Shown here in pieces: positions 25,389-32,216 of a DNA stretch of 49,695 bases. The position numbers and the translations under genes were made by a program. The notes under the pieces are model-generated. The model was not told where the DNA came from, did no database searches, and worked only from the letters and a program-made list of their open reading frames with translations. The number at the start of each line of letters is the position of its first letter. Positions within the stretch are counted from its first letter, which is position 1. Source of the stretch: JACJWR01 sp964556255 (GTDB lineage: Bacteria > Actinomycetota > Actinomycetes > S36-B12 > UBA10799); the NCBI GenBank assembly GCA_964556255.1, contig CAZKVQ010000017.1, positions 1-49,695 on the forward strand. Direction: 5' to 3'.

Positions 25389-26213
25389 ATGGCTGTCATG
25401 GTTCCGCCACTGGTCACCATGCCTTCCAACAGTTCGGAAGTGCCCGTGTTCGCCGTGGTCCTGGCTGTGCTCCTCGTGGGAGCATTGCTGGGATACGTCG
25501 TCAAGTACTTCATCAAACCGAGATCCTCCCTGTCGTTCTCTTCGACGGTGCTAATCGGGATCCTCGGGTCGGCGCTGGGCAGTCTGCTGCCCCTCGCTCT
25601 TGCCAGAACCGGACACACGCCCACCTTCGTCCCGCTGATCCTGGGACTGCTGCTGGGTACGTCGCTGGTGTTCCTGATCGCGGAGCGGGTCGCGCGGCCC
25701 GCGCCGCCCGACCCCCGAGAACTGATCGCCGAAGGCGAGTCGACGAAGGTCGAGTTCAAGTCCACCGCGCGCCACAACGTCAGGACCGGTCAGCGTGATG
25801 ACCGCATCGAGGCGGCTGTCGCCAAGACGGTGGCCGGCTTCCTCAACGCACGGGGCGGGGCGCTGGTGATCGGGGTCGATGACCAAGGTGAAGTTCTTGG
25901 CTTGGCCGACGATCTCAAGTACATGAAGCACCCCGATGTCGATCGGTATGAACTGTGGCTCAGTGACTTCCTCACCCGTTGCCTGGGGCCGGCGGCGCTG
26001 GCCGAGGTGACCATCTCATTCCCGGAGGTGGTGGGCGGCCAAGTCTGCCTCATCGTCGCGGCTCCCTCGCGTCGACCGGTCTACCTGCGCCCCGCCAAGA
26101 GTGAGGGCGTGCTGTTCTATGCCCGGATCGGAAACTCCACTCGAGAGCTACCGGTCGACCAAGCCGTGTCCTACTGCGCCGACAGGTTCCCCGCCCGACG
26201 GCTTCGCCCCTGA
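25389..26213 (+). CDS. Membrane-anchored AlbA_2 (Schlafen-type) domain protein
   Basis: 274 residues. The N-terminal third holds two or three hydrophobic helices (about 16-38, 48-70 and 78-95) with a glycine-rich pattern like small GlsB/YeaQ membrane proteins. From about residue 118 there is an AlbA_2 domain: ESTKVEFKSTARHN, KTVAGFLNARGGALVIGVDDQGEVLGL, ending with FYARIGNSTREL. AlbA_2 domains bind nucleic acid and usually sit in cytoplasmic regulators or defence proteins. ATG 25389 has AGAGG about 9 bases upstream; ATGs at 25398 and 25419 are alternatives. Divergent from the CBS gene. Function unknown. Confidence 0.8.
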   Translation: MAVMVPPLVTMPSNSSEVPVFAVVLAVLLVGALLGYVVKYFIKPRSSLSFSSTVLIGILGSALGSLLPLALARTGHTPTFVPLILGLLLGTSLVFLIAERVARPAPPDPRELIAEGESTKVEFKSTARHNVRTGQRDDRIEAAVAKTVAGFLNARGGALVIGVDDQGEVLGLADDLKYMKHPDVDRYELWLSDFLTRCLGPAALAEVTISFPEVVGGQVCLIVAAPSRRPVYLRPAKSEGVLFYARIGNSTRELPVDQAVSYCADRFPARRLRP

Positions 26214-26216
26214 GGC

Positions 26217-26222
26217 TAGGCT
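26217..26222 (+). promoter_or_regulatory. -10 hexamer (TAGGCT) of leaderless phosphatase/kinase promoter
   Basis: TAGGCT, then 7 bases, then ATG 26230, with no ribosome binding site. It argues for 26230 over the in-frame GTG at 26224. Confidence 0.5.
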
Positions 26223-26229
26223 CGTGACC

Positions 26230-26748
26230 ATGGTCTCGGAGCCGGCGCGCGTCGTGGTCGTCTGCATGGGAAACATCTGTCGGTCGCCGATGGCGCAGGC
26301 GGTGCTCACCGCTCGGATCGAGGAGGCAGGACTCTCGGACGAAATAGTGGTCGATTCTGCGGGAACGGACGCGTGGCACATCGGTGAGGACATGGATGAT
26401 CGGGCACGCGCCATCCTGGCCGACAGCGGCTATCACATGCCCCACAGTGCCCGGCAATTCGATCCTGACTGGTTCCACGAGCGCGACCTCGTGCTCGCGT
26501 TGGATAGCGACAACTACGAGCGTCTAGCGCAGCTGCATCCCGGAGGCGACGCAGCGCAGTTGCGTATGCTGCGCTCCTACGACCCGGAGTTGACCCGGCT
26601 CGCACCCCCGGACCCGCGACTGGACGTTCCCGACCCCTACTACGGTGGGGCGCAGGGCTTCCGGCAGGTGCTGACGATGCTGGAGGCTGCCGCGGACGGC
26701 GTGATCCAGGCAGCCATGGAGCGTGGGGCGCGGCGCGCGGAGGGGTGA
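26230..26748 (+). CDS. Low-molecular-weight protein tyrosine phosphatase family protein
   Basis: 172-residue cytoplasmic phosphatase. The P-loop CMGNICRS puts the nucleophile at Cys12 and the Arg at 18; the general acid is Asp135 in DPYYGG. Family members dephosphorylate phosphotyrosine. Some act instead on protein-bound ribulosamine 5-phosphate, and plants fuse this domain to a fructosamine-kinase homologue. Here the stop overlaps the start of just such a kinase, so I infer a deglycation role, though ordinary phosphotyrosine activity cannot be excluded. Confidence 0.92.
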   Translation: MVSEPARVVVVCMGNICRSPMAQAVLTARIEEAGLSDEIVVDSAGTDAWHIGEDMDDRARAILADSGYHMPHSARQFDPDWFHERDLVLALDSDNYERLAQLHPGGDAAQLRMLRSYDPELTRLAPPDPRLDVPDPYYGGAQGFRQVLTMLEAAADGVIQAAMERGARRAEG

Positions 26749-27545
26749 TGACGGACGTCTTCGTCAAACGACGCGCCGGTGCCGGCCCGAGTTACTACCG
26801 CGCCGAAGCCGCTGGGCTCGCCTGGTTGCGAGAGGCTGCGGGTGCGCCCGTTCCCGAGGTGATCGGCGTCGAGCGCGATTCCCTGACCATTGAGCGGGTG
26901 CCACCCCAGCACCCGACTGCCGACGCGGCGCACAGGTTCGGTGAACAGTTGGCCCGCACCCACGGCGCCGGGGCGGCTGCCTTCGGTGCGGCACCTCCTG
27001 GATCCCCCGAACCGGGCTGGATCGCGGACGTACCCATGGCCTTCGGTCGCTTTCCGACCTTCGCGCCGATGTACGTCGAGCTGCGGATCGAGCCTTACCT
27101 CCGCGCCGCGCGCGAGTCCGGGCGCCTGGGCCGAGCAGACGCGGACGCCATCGAGAGGCTGCAGTCGGCGGTGTTGAATGAGCCCCTGCGGTTCGTGGGT
27201 CCACCAGAACCACCAGCGCGACTCCACGGAGACCTGTGGCACGGCAACGTTGTGTGGTCAGCGGGCGACGACGGCGCGGCCACCGGCTGGCTCATCGACC
27301 CAGCTGCCTACGGCGGCCATCGGGAGACCGACTTGGCGATGCTCGCGCTGTTCGGGGTCCCCCATTTCGAGCGAATAGTCCAGGGCTACGAGACCGTGAG
27401 TCCGCTGGCACCCGGCTGGCGCCAGAGAGTGGATCTCCATCAGGTGTACCCGTTACTCGTGCACGCGGTGCTGTTCGGCGGCGGATACGGGGAGGACGCT
27501 GCTGCCGCTGCACGCCGCAGCCTTGCCCGACGGGAACCGGGCTGA
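26748..27545 (+). CDS. Fructosamine/ketosamine kinase family protein
   Basis: About 265 residues with an aminoglycoside-phosphotransferase-like kinase fold: Lys near the N-terminus (VFVKRRAGAGPSYYRAEAAGLAWL), the catalytic loop RLHGDLWHGNVVW and the metal-binding LIDPAAYGGHRETDLAML. Bacterial members mostly phosphorylate ribulosamines or erythrulosamines on proteins, making the adduct fall off. ATG 26748 is chosen over GTG 26745 because GGAGG ends 4 bases before it. The TGATG overlap with the phosphatase gene implies coupling. Confidence 0.92.
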   Translation: MTDVFVKRRAGAGPSYYRAEAAGLAWLREAAGAPVPEVIGVERDSLTIERVPPQHPTADAAHRFGEQLARTHGAGAAAFGAAPPGSPEPGWIADVPMAFGRFPTFAPMYVELRIEPYLRAARESGRLGRADADAIERLQSAVLNEPLRFVGPPEPPARLHGDLWHGNVVWSAGDDGAATGWLIDPAAYGGHRETDLAMLALFGVPHFERIVQGYETVSPLAPGWRQRVDLHQVYPLLVHAVLFGGGYGEDAAAAARRSLARREPG

Positions 27546-27640
27546 CGCGCTGATGGTCGGTGCCGCTCTGCCGACCCGGAAGAAGGGTGGGCCTCACGGG
27601 AGTATGGCAAACCTCGATGCAGGGCGTGCCGAGACGGCGT

Positions 27641-27646
27641 TATCGT
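27641..27646 (+). promoter_or_regulatory. Candidate -10 hexamer (TATCGT) for the Tat-lipoprotein hydrolase gene
   Basis: TATCGT lies 5 bases before GTG 27652 and 11 before GTG 27658. The first fits a leaderless start at the short end of the range. A TGAGG in between would instead serve GTG 27658. Confidence 0.35.
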
Positions 27647-27651
27647 GAGGT

Positions 27652-29124
27652 GTGGGAGTGACACGCAGAACGTTCCTATCGGGCACCCTCGCGGGCAGTG
27701 CAGTCGTCGGGGCCGGTCTACTGAGTGGCTGCGGGGCCTCGGGCACCAGCGGATCGGCGAGTTCCGCGGCCGCCAGCGCGGTGACCGGCAGCCCCATCCC
27801 GGGTGCCACGGCGACCCAAATCAGCGCCGCTGAGCTGGTACCGCTGCAGTTGTTCGCCTGGGACGGCTTCAACGGCGAGGCGCTGTTCGCGCTCGGCGGG
27901 GCCAGTTCGCAGGTGTCGGAACCGGGCGAGGTCATGCGCATCGTCCAGACCATCAACGCCGCCAGCGGCAACCCGGCGAATCCGACCACCCCCGCGTTCG
28001 ACGACTACTGCGCCGCCTTCGGGTCGTTCGGCGATCAGTTGGCCGCCTTGGCCACCAGCGCCTCGGCCCATCCCGTGACGGCCAGGACCAGGTTCCTGCG
28101 GTCATCGATGTACGCCACCCAGCAGTTGTTCTTCATCCTCGGCTCCAGCCAGGGTTCGCAGGAGGAGGCCATCTTCGACAAGGTCGAAACCCGCTGGAAC
28201 GAAGCGGTCAGCCGGATGAAGCCAGCCGGGGTGCAGTTCCAGGTGTCCTCCGACTTCGGACAGATTCCCGGGTACTTCTTCGCCCCGGACAGTTCCGGCG
28301 ACAAGAAGCCGACGGTGATCATCAGCTCGGGAAGTGACGGACAGAACGTCGAGAGCATGCAGTTCGGTGTCACCGCAGGCCTGCAACGTGGTTACAACGT
28401 GGTGCTCTTCGAAGGGCCGGGCCAGATGACGCCGCTGTTCAAGAACAGCGTGCCTTTCACGCCTGACTGGGACAAGGTGGTGGGTCCTGTCCTGGAGTGG
28501 ACGAAGGCCAGGGCCGATGTGGGCAAGGTGGGCCTGATCGGGGTGTCTTTCGGTGGCATGCTGTGTGCCCGGGCCGCCGCCAAACTGCCCGGATTGTCCG
28601 CTGTGGTGCTGGAGCCGGCCGCTTGGAACTTCGCAGGACTGTGGAAGGACCAAGCCGACGTCGCGAAAGTCAAGTCGACGGTGAATCTGCCCCCCGCGGA
28701 CAAGGCCAAGGCCAGGGCTGAACTCAACGCTGGCTTCCTTCAGGTCTTCCCGAAACTGCCTCGGACCGTGCAGTTCGACATCTACAAGCGCGGTTCGATC
28801 CTGACCAAGCAGACCCAGGCCGATGCCCGAGCGGGGAAGCCGGTCTCTGACTACTACGGCCTACTTGAGGCGCTGCTCACCTTCGACTACGCCGCCGACT
28901 ACGCGGCCATCACCATCCCGTCGATGCTGACCGAGAACCAGGGCGACCAGTTCTTCCTCCAGCAGGGTGCGGAGGCCTACGCCAAGTTGACCAACGTGCC
29001 ACCCGCCGACAAGGTTCTGCTGCCGCTCACCGCGCCGCAAGGCGCGCAGTTGCACGACCAGCCGAACGGGCCGCAGGTCGCGCAGGAGTACATCTTCGAC
29101 TGGCTCGATCAGTATCTTCGCTGA
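27652..29124 (+). CDS. Alpha/beta hydrolase, predicted Tat-exported lipoprotein
   Basis: 490 residues. The N-terminus TRRTFLSGTLAGSAVVGAGLLSGCG combines a twin-arginine motif, a hydrophobic core and a lipobox (LLSGC), so export by Tat and lipidation at Cys are predicted. After a Ser/Ala/Thr-rich linker comes an esterase-type alpha/beta hydrolase: GSDGQN oxyanion region, nucleophile elbow GVSFGG with Ser near residue 299, acid in the TENQGDQFF region, and a likely His near 468 (AQLHDQ). Substrate unknown. The start is GTG 27652 or 27658. Monocistronic, followed by a convergent rhomboid gene. Confidence 0.85.
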   Translation: MGVTRRTFLSGTLAGSAVVGAGLLSGCGASGTSGSASSAAASAVTGSPIPGATATQISAAELVPLQLFAWDGFNGEALFALGGASSQVSEPGEVMRIVQTINAASGNPANPTTPAFDDYCAAFGSFGDQLAALATSASAHPVTARTRFLRSSMYATQQLFFILGSSQGSQEEAIFDKVETRWNEAVSRMKPAGVQFQVSSDFGQIPGYFFAPDSSGDKKPTVIISSGSDGQNVESMQFGVTAGLQRGYNVVLFEGPGQMTPLFKNSVPFTPDWDKVVGPVLEWTKARADVGKVGLIGVSFGGMLCARAAAKLPGLSAVVLEPAAWNFAGLWKDQADVAKVKSTVNLPPADKAKARAELNAGFLQVFPKLPRTVQFDIYKRGSILTKQTQADARAGKPVSDYYGLLEALLTFDYAADYAAITIPSMLTENQGDQFFLQQGAEAYAKLTNVPPADKVLLPLTAPQGAQLHDQPNGPQVAQEYIFDWLDQYLR

Positions 29125-29169
29125 GGAAACACCGGCATTCCCCGATCCGTCTAAGCCCGGAAGTTGCTG

Positions 29170-29823
29170 TCAGGCACGATTCCCGACGTGGTCGTCTGGT
29201 CGCGACCGGTCGGAGAAGACGAACGCGGCGAGGGCGCCGGCCGCTGCACCAGTGAGGTGCGCCAGCCACGACACGCCCGCCGGCACCCCGAAGGGCAGGG
29301 CGCCCCAAAAAAGGCCGCCGTAGACGAGCAGCACAACGACCGCGATGAGGATGTCCAGCCACCTGCGGGTGAGGATACCGAGGGTCAGAAGATAGCCGAG
29401 GAATCCGAACACTAGGCCACTCGCGCCGATCGTGACGGTGTTCGCCGGCCCGAGGAGCCAGACTCCAAGGCCGCCGATGATCGCGATCGTGATCGTCACC
29501 GGCCAGATCCGGCCATCACTGCGCCACGCCACCAGCAGACCCAGCACGATGAACGGCACCGTGTTGGCGATCAGATGGGAGAAGCCTGAGTGCAGGAAGG
29601 GCGCCACCGGTACCCCCAGAAGGCCCTCCCAAGTTCGACTCTGGATTCCGAAGTTGTCCAGGCGACCGCGAAGGACGACGTCCAGCAGTTCCAGCACCCA
29701 CATGGCCACCGCCATCACCAGCACGGGAGCCAGGATGCGCCGCAACTGGCCGGAGGACTGACTCGTGGGCTGAACCGTCACGGAACAAGTGTGAACCATG
29801 CGGGTCCCGACGATTGGGTCCAT
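29170..29823 (-). CDS. Rhomboid family intramembrane serine protease
   Basis: 217 residues, about six transmembrane helices. Motifs of rhomboid proteases are present: HSGFSHLIANTVPF in an early helix, GASGLVFG with the catalytic Ser, and the partner His in SWLAHLTGAAAG. It cleaves transmembrane segments of unidentified substrates. The ATG at 29823 is uncertain; ATG 29799 or a later GTG are possible because no ribosome binding site is visible. Its stop lies about 45 bases from the end of the convergent hydrolase gene. Confidence 0.9.
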   Translation of the reverse strand: MDPIVGTRMVHTCSVTVQPTSQSSGQLRRILAPVLVMAVAMWVLELLDVVLRGRLDNFGIQSRTWEGLLGVPVAPFLHSGFSHLIANTVPFIVLGLLVAWRSDGRIWPVTITIAIIGGLGVWLLGPANTVTIGASGLVFGFLGYLLTLGILTRRWLDILIAVVVLLVYGGLFWGALPFGVPAGVSWLAHLTGAAAGALAAFVFSDRSRPDDHVGNRA

Positions 29824-29833
29824 GACGAGTATG

Positions 29834-29874
29834 GGTCCGGCACGTTTCGAGGTCCGGCACGTTTCGAGGTCCGG
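29834..29874. repeat. Tandem repeat, 17-base unit, 2.4 copies
   Basis: GGTCCGGCACGTTTCGA occurs at 29834-29850 and identically at 29851-29867, then GGTCCGG at 29868-29874. It starts about 10 bases upstream of the rhomboid ATG, in position to act as an operator or to overlap its promoter. Confidence 0.85.
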
Positions 29875-29885
29875 AGAAGAAAGGA

Positions 29886-29926
29886 CCCCGCGGGGTTGCC
29901 TCGGGGGAAGGCATCGGCCCGCGGGG
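29886..29926. repeat. Inverted repeat with 9-base arms (CCCCGCGGG/CCCGCGGGG)
   Basis: Arms at 29886-29894 and 29918-29926, spacer 23 bases. Each arm contains the 8-base palindrome CCCGCGGG, so the element may be two operator copies or one large hairpin. Confidence 0.6.
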
Positions 29927-30131
29927 CCGGCTAACGGCTGGGATGACCCTGCCTAGTTCCTGGACGACCCCGGCGGGCCATGGTCAGGGTTGGAGGAGCC
30001 CGCCATGACCCGACCGGATGTGGCCGTGCCTTCAACCTGCCAACTCCCGCGGCAGAGGGCAAGGTGCTTTACCTGATCCTGACGTGGCGTTCATGTCGGT
30101 TGTCGAGCGGTCAGGAACCCTTGACGCGCCC

Positions 30132-30137
30132 TAGTCT
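30132..30137 (+). promoter_or_regulatory. -10 hexamer (TAGTCT) of leaderless FemAB-like gene promoter
   Basis: TAGTCT, then 6 bases, then ATG 30144, with no ribosome binding site. A TTGACG lies only 5 bases upstream, too close to be its -35. Confidence 0.45.
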
Positions 30138-30143
30138 CGAGAC

Positions 30144-31025
30144 ATGGAGCTCTGGCGGGCGGAGACGGCAACGGAGGAGCCTGCACTGGGGGTCTGGCAG
30201 CATCATCGGGCAGCCGAGTACTGGGCCGACCGCGGGAAGGCGACGCGGCTTCGGGGAGGCGTCTGGTGGCGTCACCGAGGTCAGGGGATCTGGAGTCCGA
30301 TCGATCTACTGACGCCGTTGGCGGCCGACCATGTGCGGCGACCGACGAGTACCGCACTCGCAGCTTTCGCTCTGGTGTCGGGGGAGGACTCGCTGGGGAC
30401 TTATCAGCACGTCGCATTTCAGGACATCGGTTCCTACGGTCCCGTCCGGGTCAACCGTGATCGCCGCCGGGAAGTACGCAGGGCGATGGAAAGTCACGAA
30501 TTCCGGCTGCTCGAATCTCCAGAGGAACTGATCCGTCAGGGCTGGGCCATGGCCAGCGAGGCGGCGCAGTCCGGGCACTTGTGGATACCTCCCGACAGGA
30601 AGGCCTATGTGCAGCACTGCGCGGAGTTGTTCCGAGGCACGCCCGCCGCGGTTATCGCAGGCTTCGACGAGGGGGGCCGGCTGGCTGGCTACATGGTCTC
30701 CTTCGCTGTCGGTTCGAATGCCTACCTGGAGGAACTCTTCACCGCAGAGTGGGCTCGGCGAACGTTCGTCGGGGTGGGCTTGTACTGGTGTCTCGCGTCG
30801 TACTGGGCGCGCGTCACGGGAACCACCACGATTGGATTGGGGCGGACGGTCGGGGGCGGCCACGGGGTCGATCGATTCAAGGTAGCGATGGGCGCCACCG
30901 TCCTGGACTCGCCCGCTCGCGCCAGGATCCAGCCACTGGCCGAGGCCTACCTCACGATGCGGCGGCCCGACAGCGAGGTTCTCGCAATGACGGGAAAGGC
31001 ATCGGGGGGACGTGATCGCCAGTAG
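30144..31025 (+). CDS. GNAT/FemAB-like acyltransferase-fold protein
   Basis: 293 residues, no signal peptide or membrane helix. The N-terminal 90 residues are rich in Trp, Arg and His (WRAET, WQHHRAAEYWADRG, VWWRHRGQGIW). The C-terminal half resembles the Acetyltransf_6/FemAB-related fold: a basic PDRKAYVQHCAELF helix, GYMVSFAVGSNAYLEELF, GLYWCLASYWA, and IGLGRTVGGGHGVDRFKVAMGA, which matches the FGRS...RFK pattern of that group. Such proteins transfer aminoacyl or acyl groups to lipids, sugars or peptidoglycan. The acceptor here is unknown. The leaderless -10 supports the start. Confidence 0.65.
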   Translation: MELWRAETATEEPALGVWQHHRAAEYWADRGKATRLRGGVWWRHRGQGIWSPIDLLTPLAADHVRRPTSTALAAFALVSGEDSLGTYQHVAFQDIGSYGPVRVNRDRRREVRRAMESHEFRLLESPEELIRQGWAMASEAAQSGHLWIPPDRKAYVQHCAELFRGTPAAVIAGFDEGGRLAGYMVSFAVGSNAYLEELFTAEWARRTFVGVGLYWCLASYWARVTGTTTIGLGRTVGGGHGVDRFKVAMGATVLDSPARARIQPLAEAYLTMRRPDSEVLAMTGKASGGRDRQ

Positions 31026-31065
31026 TCGATCATCCAAGGTCAACGAGGATCTCGGCCCGGACCTC

Positions 31066-31698
31066 TCAGATGCGGGTGGCCGGGACCCCAGGGGTCAGGT
31101 CGACAACGACTTCGCGTGCGCCGCTGGCGACGGTGTTCTGGGTGATCGTTCCGATCGATTGCATCAGACGAAGCGAAGCGGTGTTGGTCGCCGTCATGGT
31201 CGCGGTGAACCGTTCGACGCCCAGGTCCAGGGCGACGTCGGCCAGCACCCGGGTCAAGAACCGTCCCGCGCCAAGCCCCTGGATGTCGTCTCCGATGGTG
31301 ACCGAGGCGTCCGCGATGGTTGGATCGCGGTGAAGTCGGATGAATCGACCCTCACCCAGCAGCACATCCAATTTGCCGGACCGACACCACACGAGCATCA
31401 GCGCAACGTGGTCGTGCTGGTCGACATCGTCGACGAGAACATGCAGCTCGCGATCGTTCAAGCTGGGTTTGCTGGTCACGAACCGGCTGCTGCGCGAACG
31501 CTCGGAGAGCACGGCAAAGCCAGCCCGTACCGCTTCCCGGTCCTCGGCGTGCAGCGGGCGAACGGCCACCCGAAGGCCGTTGGCAAGTCGACCGTGTGCG
31601 ATGTAGTCACCGCTCGGCTCGAGGGTCACGAACTTCGAACGTAGCGCGATGGCCTCCATCGACTCCGCGCTGGCCGCGGGAACACTGGGGCACGACAT
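31066..31698 (-). CDS. GNAT family N-acetyltransferase
   Basis: 210 residues with a GNAT domain from about residue 45: VAVRPLHAEDREAV at the start of the fold, ASVTIGDDIQGLGAGRFLTRVL containing the acetyl-CoA-binding Q-x-x-G-x-G/A motif, and FTATMTATNTASLRLMQSIG. Acceptor unknown. The ATG at 31698 has GGGAGG five bases upstream, so a leadered mRNA is likely. It lies downstream of tRNA-Ala on the same strand, but hairpins separate the two. Confidence 0.88.
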   Translation of the reverse strand: MSCPSVPAASAESMEAIALRSKFVTLEPSGDYIAHGRLANGLRVAVRPLHAEDREAVRAGFAVLSERSRSSRFVTSKPSLNDRELHVLVDDVDQHDHVALMLVWCRSGKLDVLLGEGRFIRLHRDPTIADASVTIGDDIQGLGAGRFLTRVLADVALDLGVERFTATMTATNTASLRLMQSIGTITQNTVASGAREVVVDLTPGVPATRI

Positions 31699-31830
31699 TG
31701 AGACCTCCCTACCCTCTGATTGTCCGCCACCCCTTCATCTGGGATCGACAACCACTCACCCCGGCATGACTGAAGTCACACTGATGTCGTCCCTAGGGGC
31801 CGGATACCCGAACAATGATCGGAGTTCTTG

Positions 31831-31856
31831 CAGGCGTTGGCCTTTGGCAACGCCTG
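31831..31856. terminator. Hairpin downstream of tRNA-Ala (second of two)
   Basis: Perfect 9-base-pair stem CAGGCGTTG/CAACGCCTG with an 8-base loop. It is 22 bases beyond the first hairpin on the tRNA strand, so it may be a back-up terminator. No T-run. Confidence 0.45.
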
Positions 31857-31877
31857 AGGCTTGGCTTGAGAAAGAGT

Positions 31878-31914
31878 CAGAGGGTGCCCCCGCGCCCTGC
31901 GGGGACACCCTCTG
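31878..31914 (-). terminator. Strong hairpin terminator downstream of tRNA-Ala
   Basis: Outer stem CAGAGGGTG/CACCCTCTG (9 pairs), then, after a C/A mismatch, an inner CCCCGC/GCGGGG stem (6 pairs) with a 5-base loop. On the minus strand it is followed by the pyrimidine-rich ACTCTTTCTC, as expected for termination of the tRNA transcript 17 bases after its 3' end. Confidence 0.65.
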
Positions 31915-31930
31915 GCTTTCAACGCTTCGG

Positions 31931-32003
31931 TGGAGCCAAGGGGACTCGAACCCCTGACCCCCTGCCTGCCAGGCAGGTGCTCTACCAGCTGAGCTATGGC
32001 CCC
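31931..32003 (-). tRNA. tRNA-Ala (anticodon GGC)
   Basis: 73 bases that fold as a full cloverleaf: acceptor GGGGCCA/TGGCTCC, D stem GCTC/GAGC, anticodon stem CCTGC/GCAGG with loop CTGGCAG (anticodon GGC), T stem AGGGG/CCCCT with TTCGAGT loop. The acceptor contains the G3:U70 pair that identifies alanine tRNA. The discriminator is A, and CCA is not encoded (the next bases are CCG), so it is added by nucleotidyltransferase. Confidence 0.97.
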
Positions 32004-32015
32004 GAAACCTCCAAG

Positions 32016-32021
32016 ATGCTA
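32016..32021 (-). promoter_or_regulatory. -10 hexamer (TAGCAT) upstream of tRNA-Ala
   Basis: TAGCAT on the minus strand ends 12 bases before the mature tRNA 5' end, which leaves a short 5' leader for RNase P to remove. The -35 is unclear. Confidence 0.45.
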
Positions 32022-32204
32022 TCTCACGGGGTCGCTGCCGAACGATCCGAGGGGGAAGCACCAGGGGCGCCGATGATGCGGGCGCACCGACGGGTCGTGA
32101 CTCTGTGTAGTCCACGCTCGCGGTGCGTTGCCTCGACGGGACCGAACGGTGCATCCTTCGCAGGCTTCACCTGCTTCGCGGTGTGCGGGCAGCGAAGACC
32201 TGGA

Positions 32205-32210
32205 CATACT
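32205..32210 (+). promoter_or_regulatory. Candidate -10 hexamer (CATACT) of the GGDEF gene
   Basis: CATACT ends 6 bases before GTG 32217, consistent with the leaderless pattern, though it departs from TAnnnT at the first position. Confidence 0.3.
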
Positions 32211-32216
32211 TCTCGT

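Larger units (their letters stand above)
29824..30143. other. 320-base non-coding region between divergent rhomboid and FemAB-like genes
   Basis: Holds a 17-base tandem repeat near its left end, a pair of CCCGCGGG palindromes that can pair with each other, and the leaderless -10 hexamer of the right-hand gene. A 110-codon open frame across it (from 29980) reads as Arg/Gly-rich noise and runs into the next gene out of frame, so I do not call it. It is the longest stretch without a gene in the window. Confidence 0.7.

Noticed and set aside
29980..30312. 110-codon open frame in the 30 kb gap
   Set aside because: Runs out of frame into the FemAB-like gene; Arg/Gly/Ser-rich, no ribosome binding site or -10 at the start.
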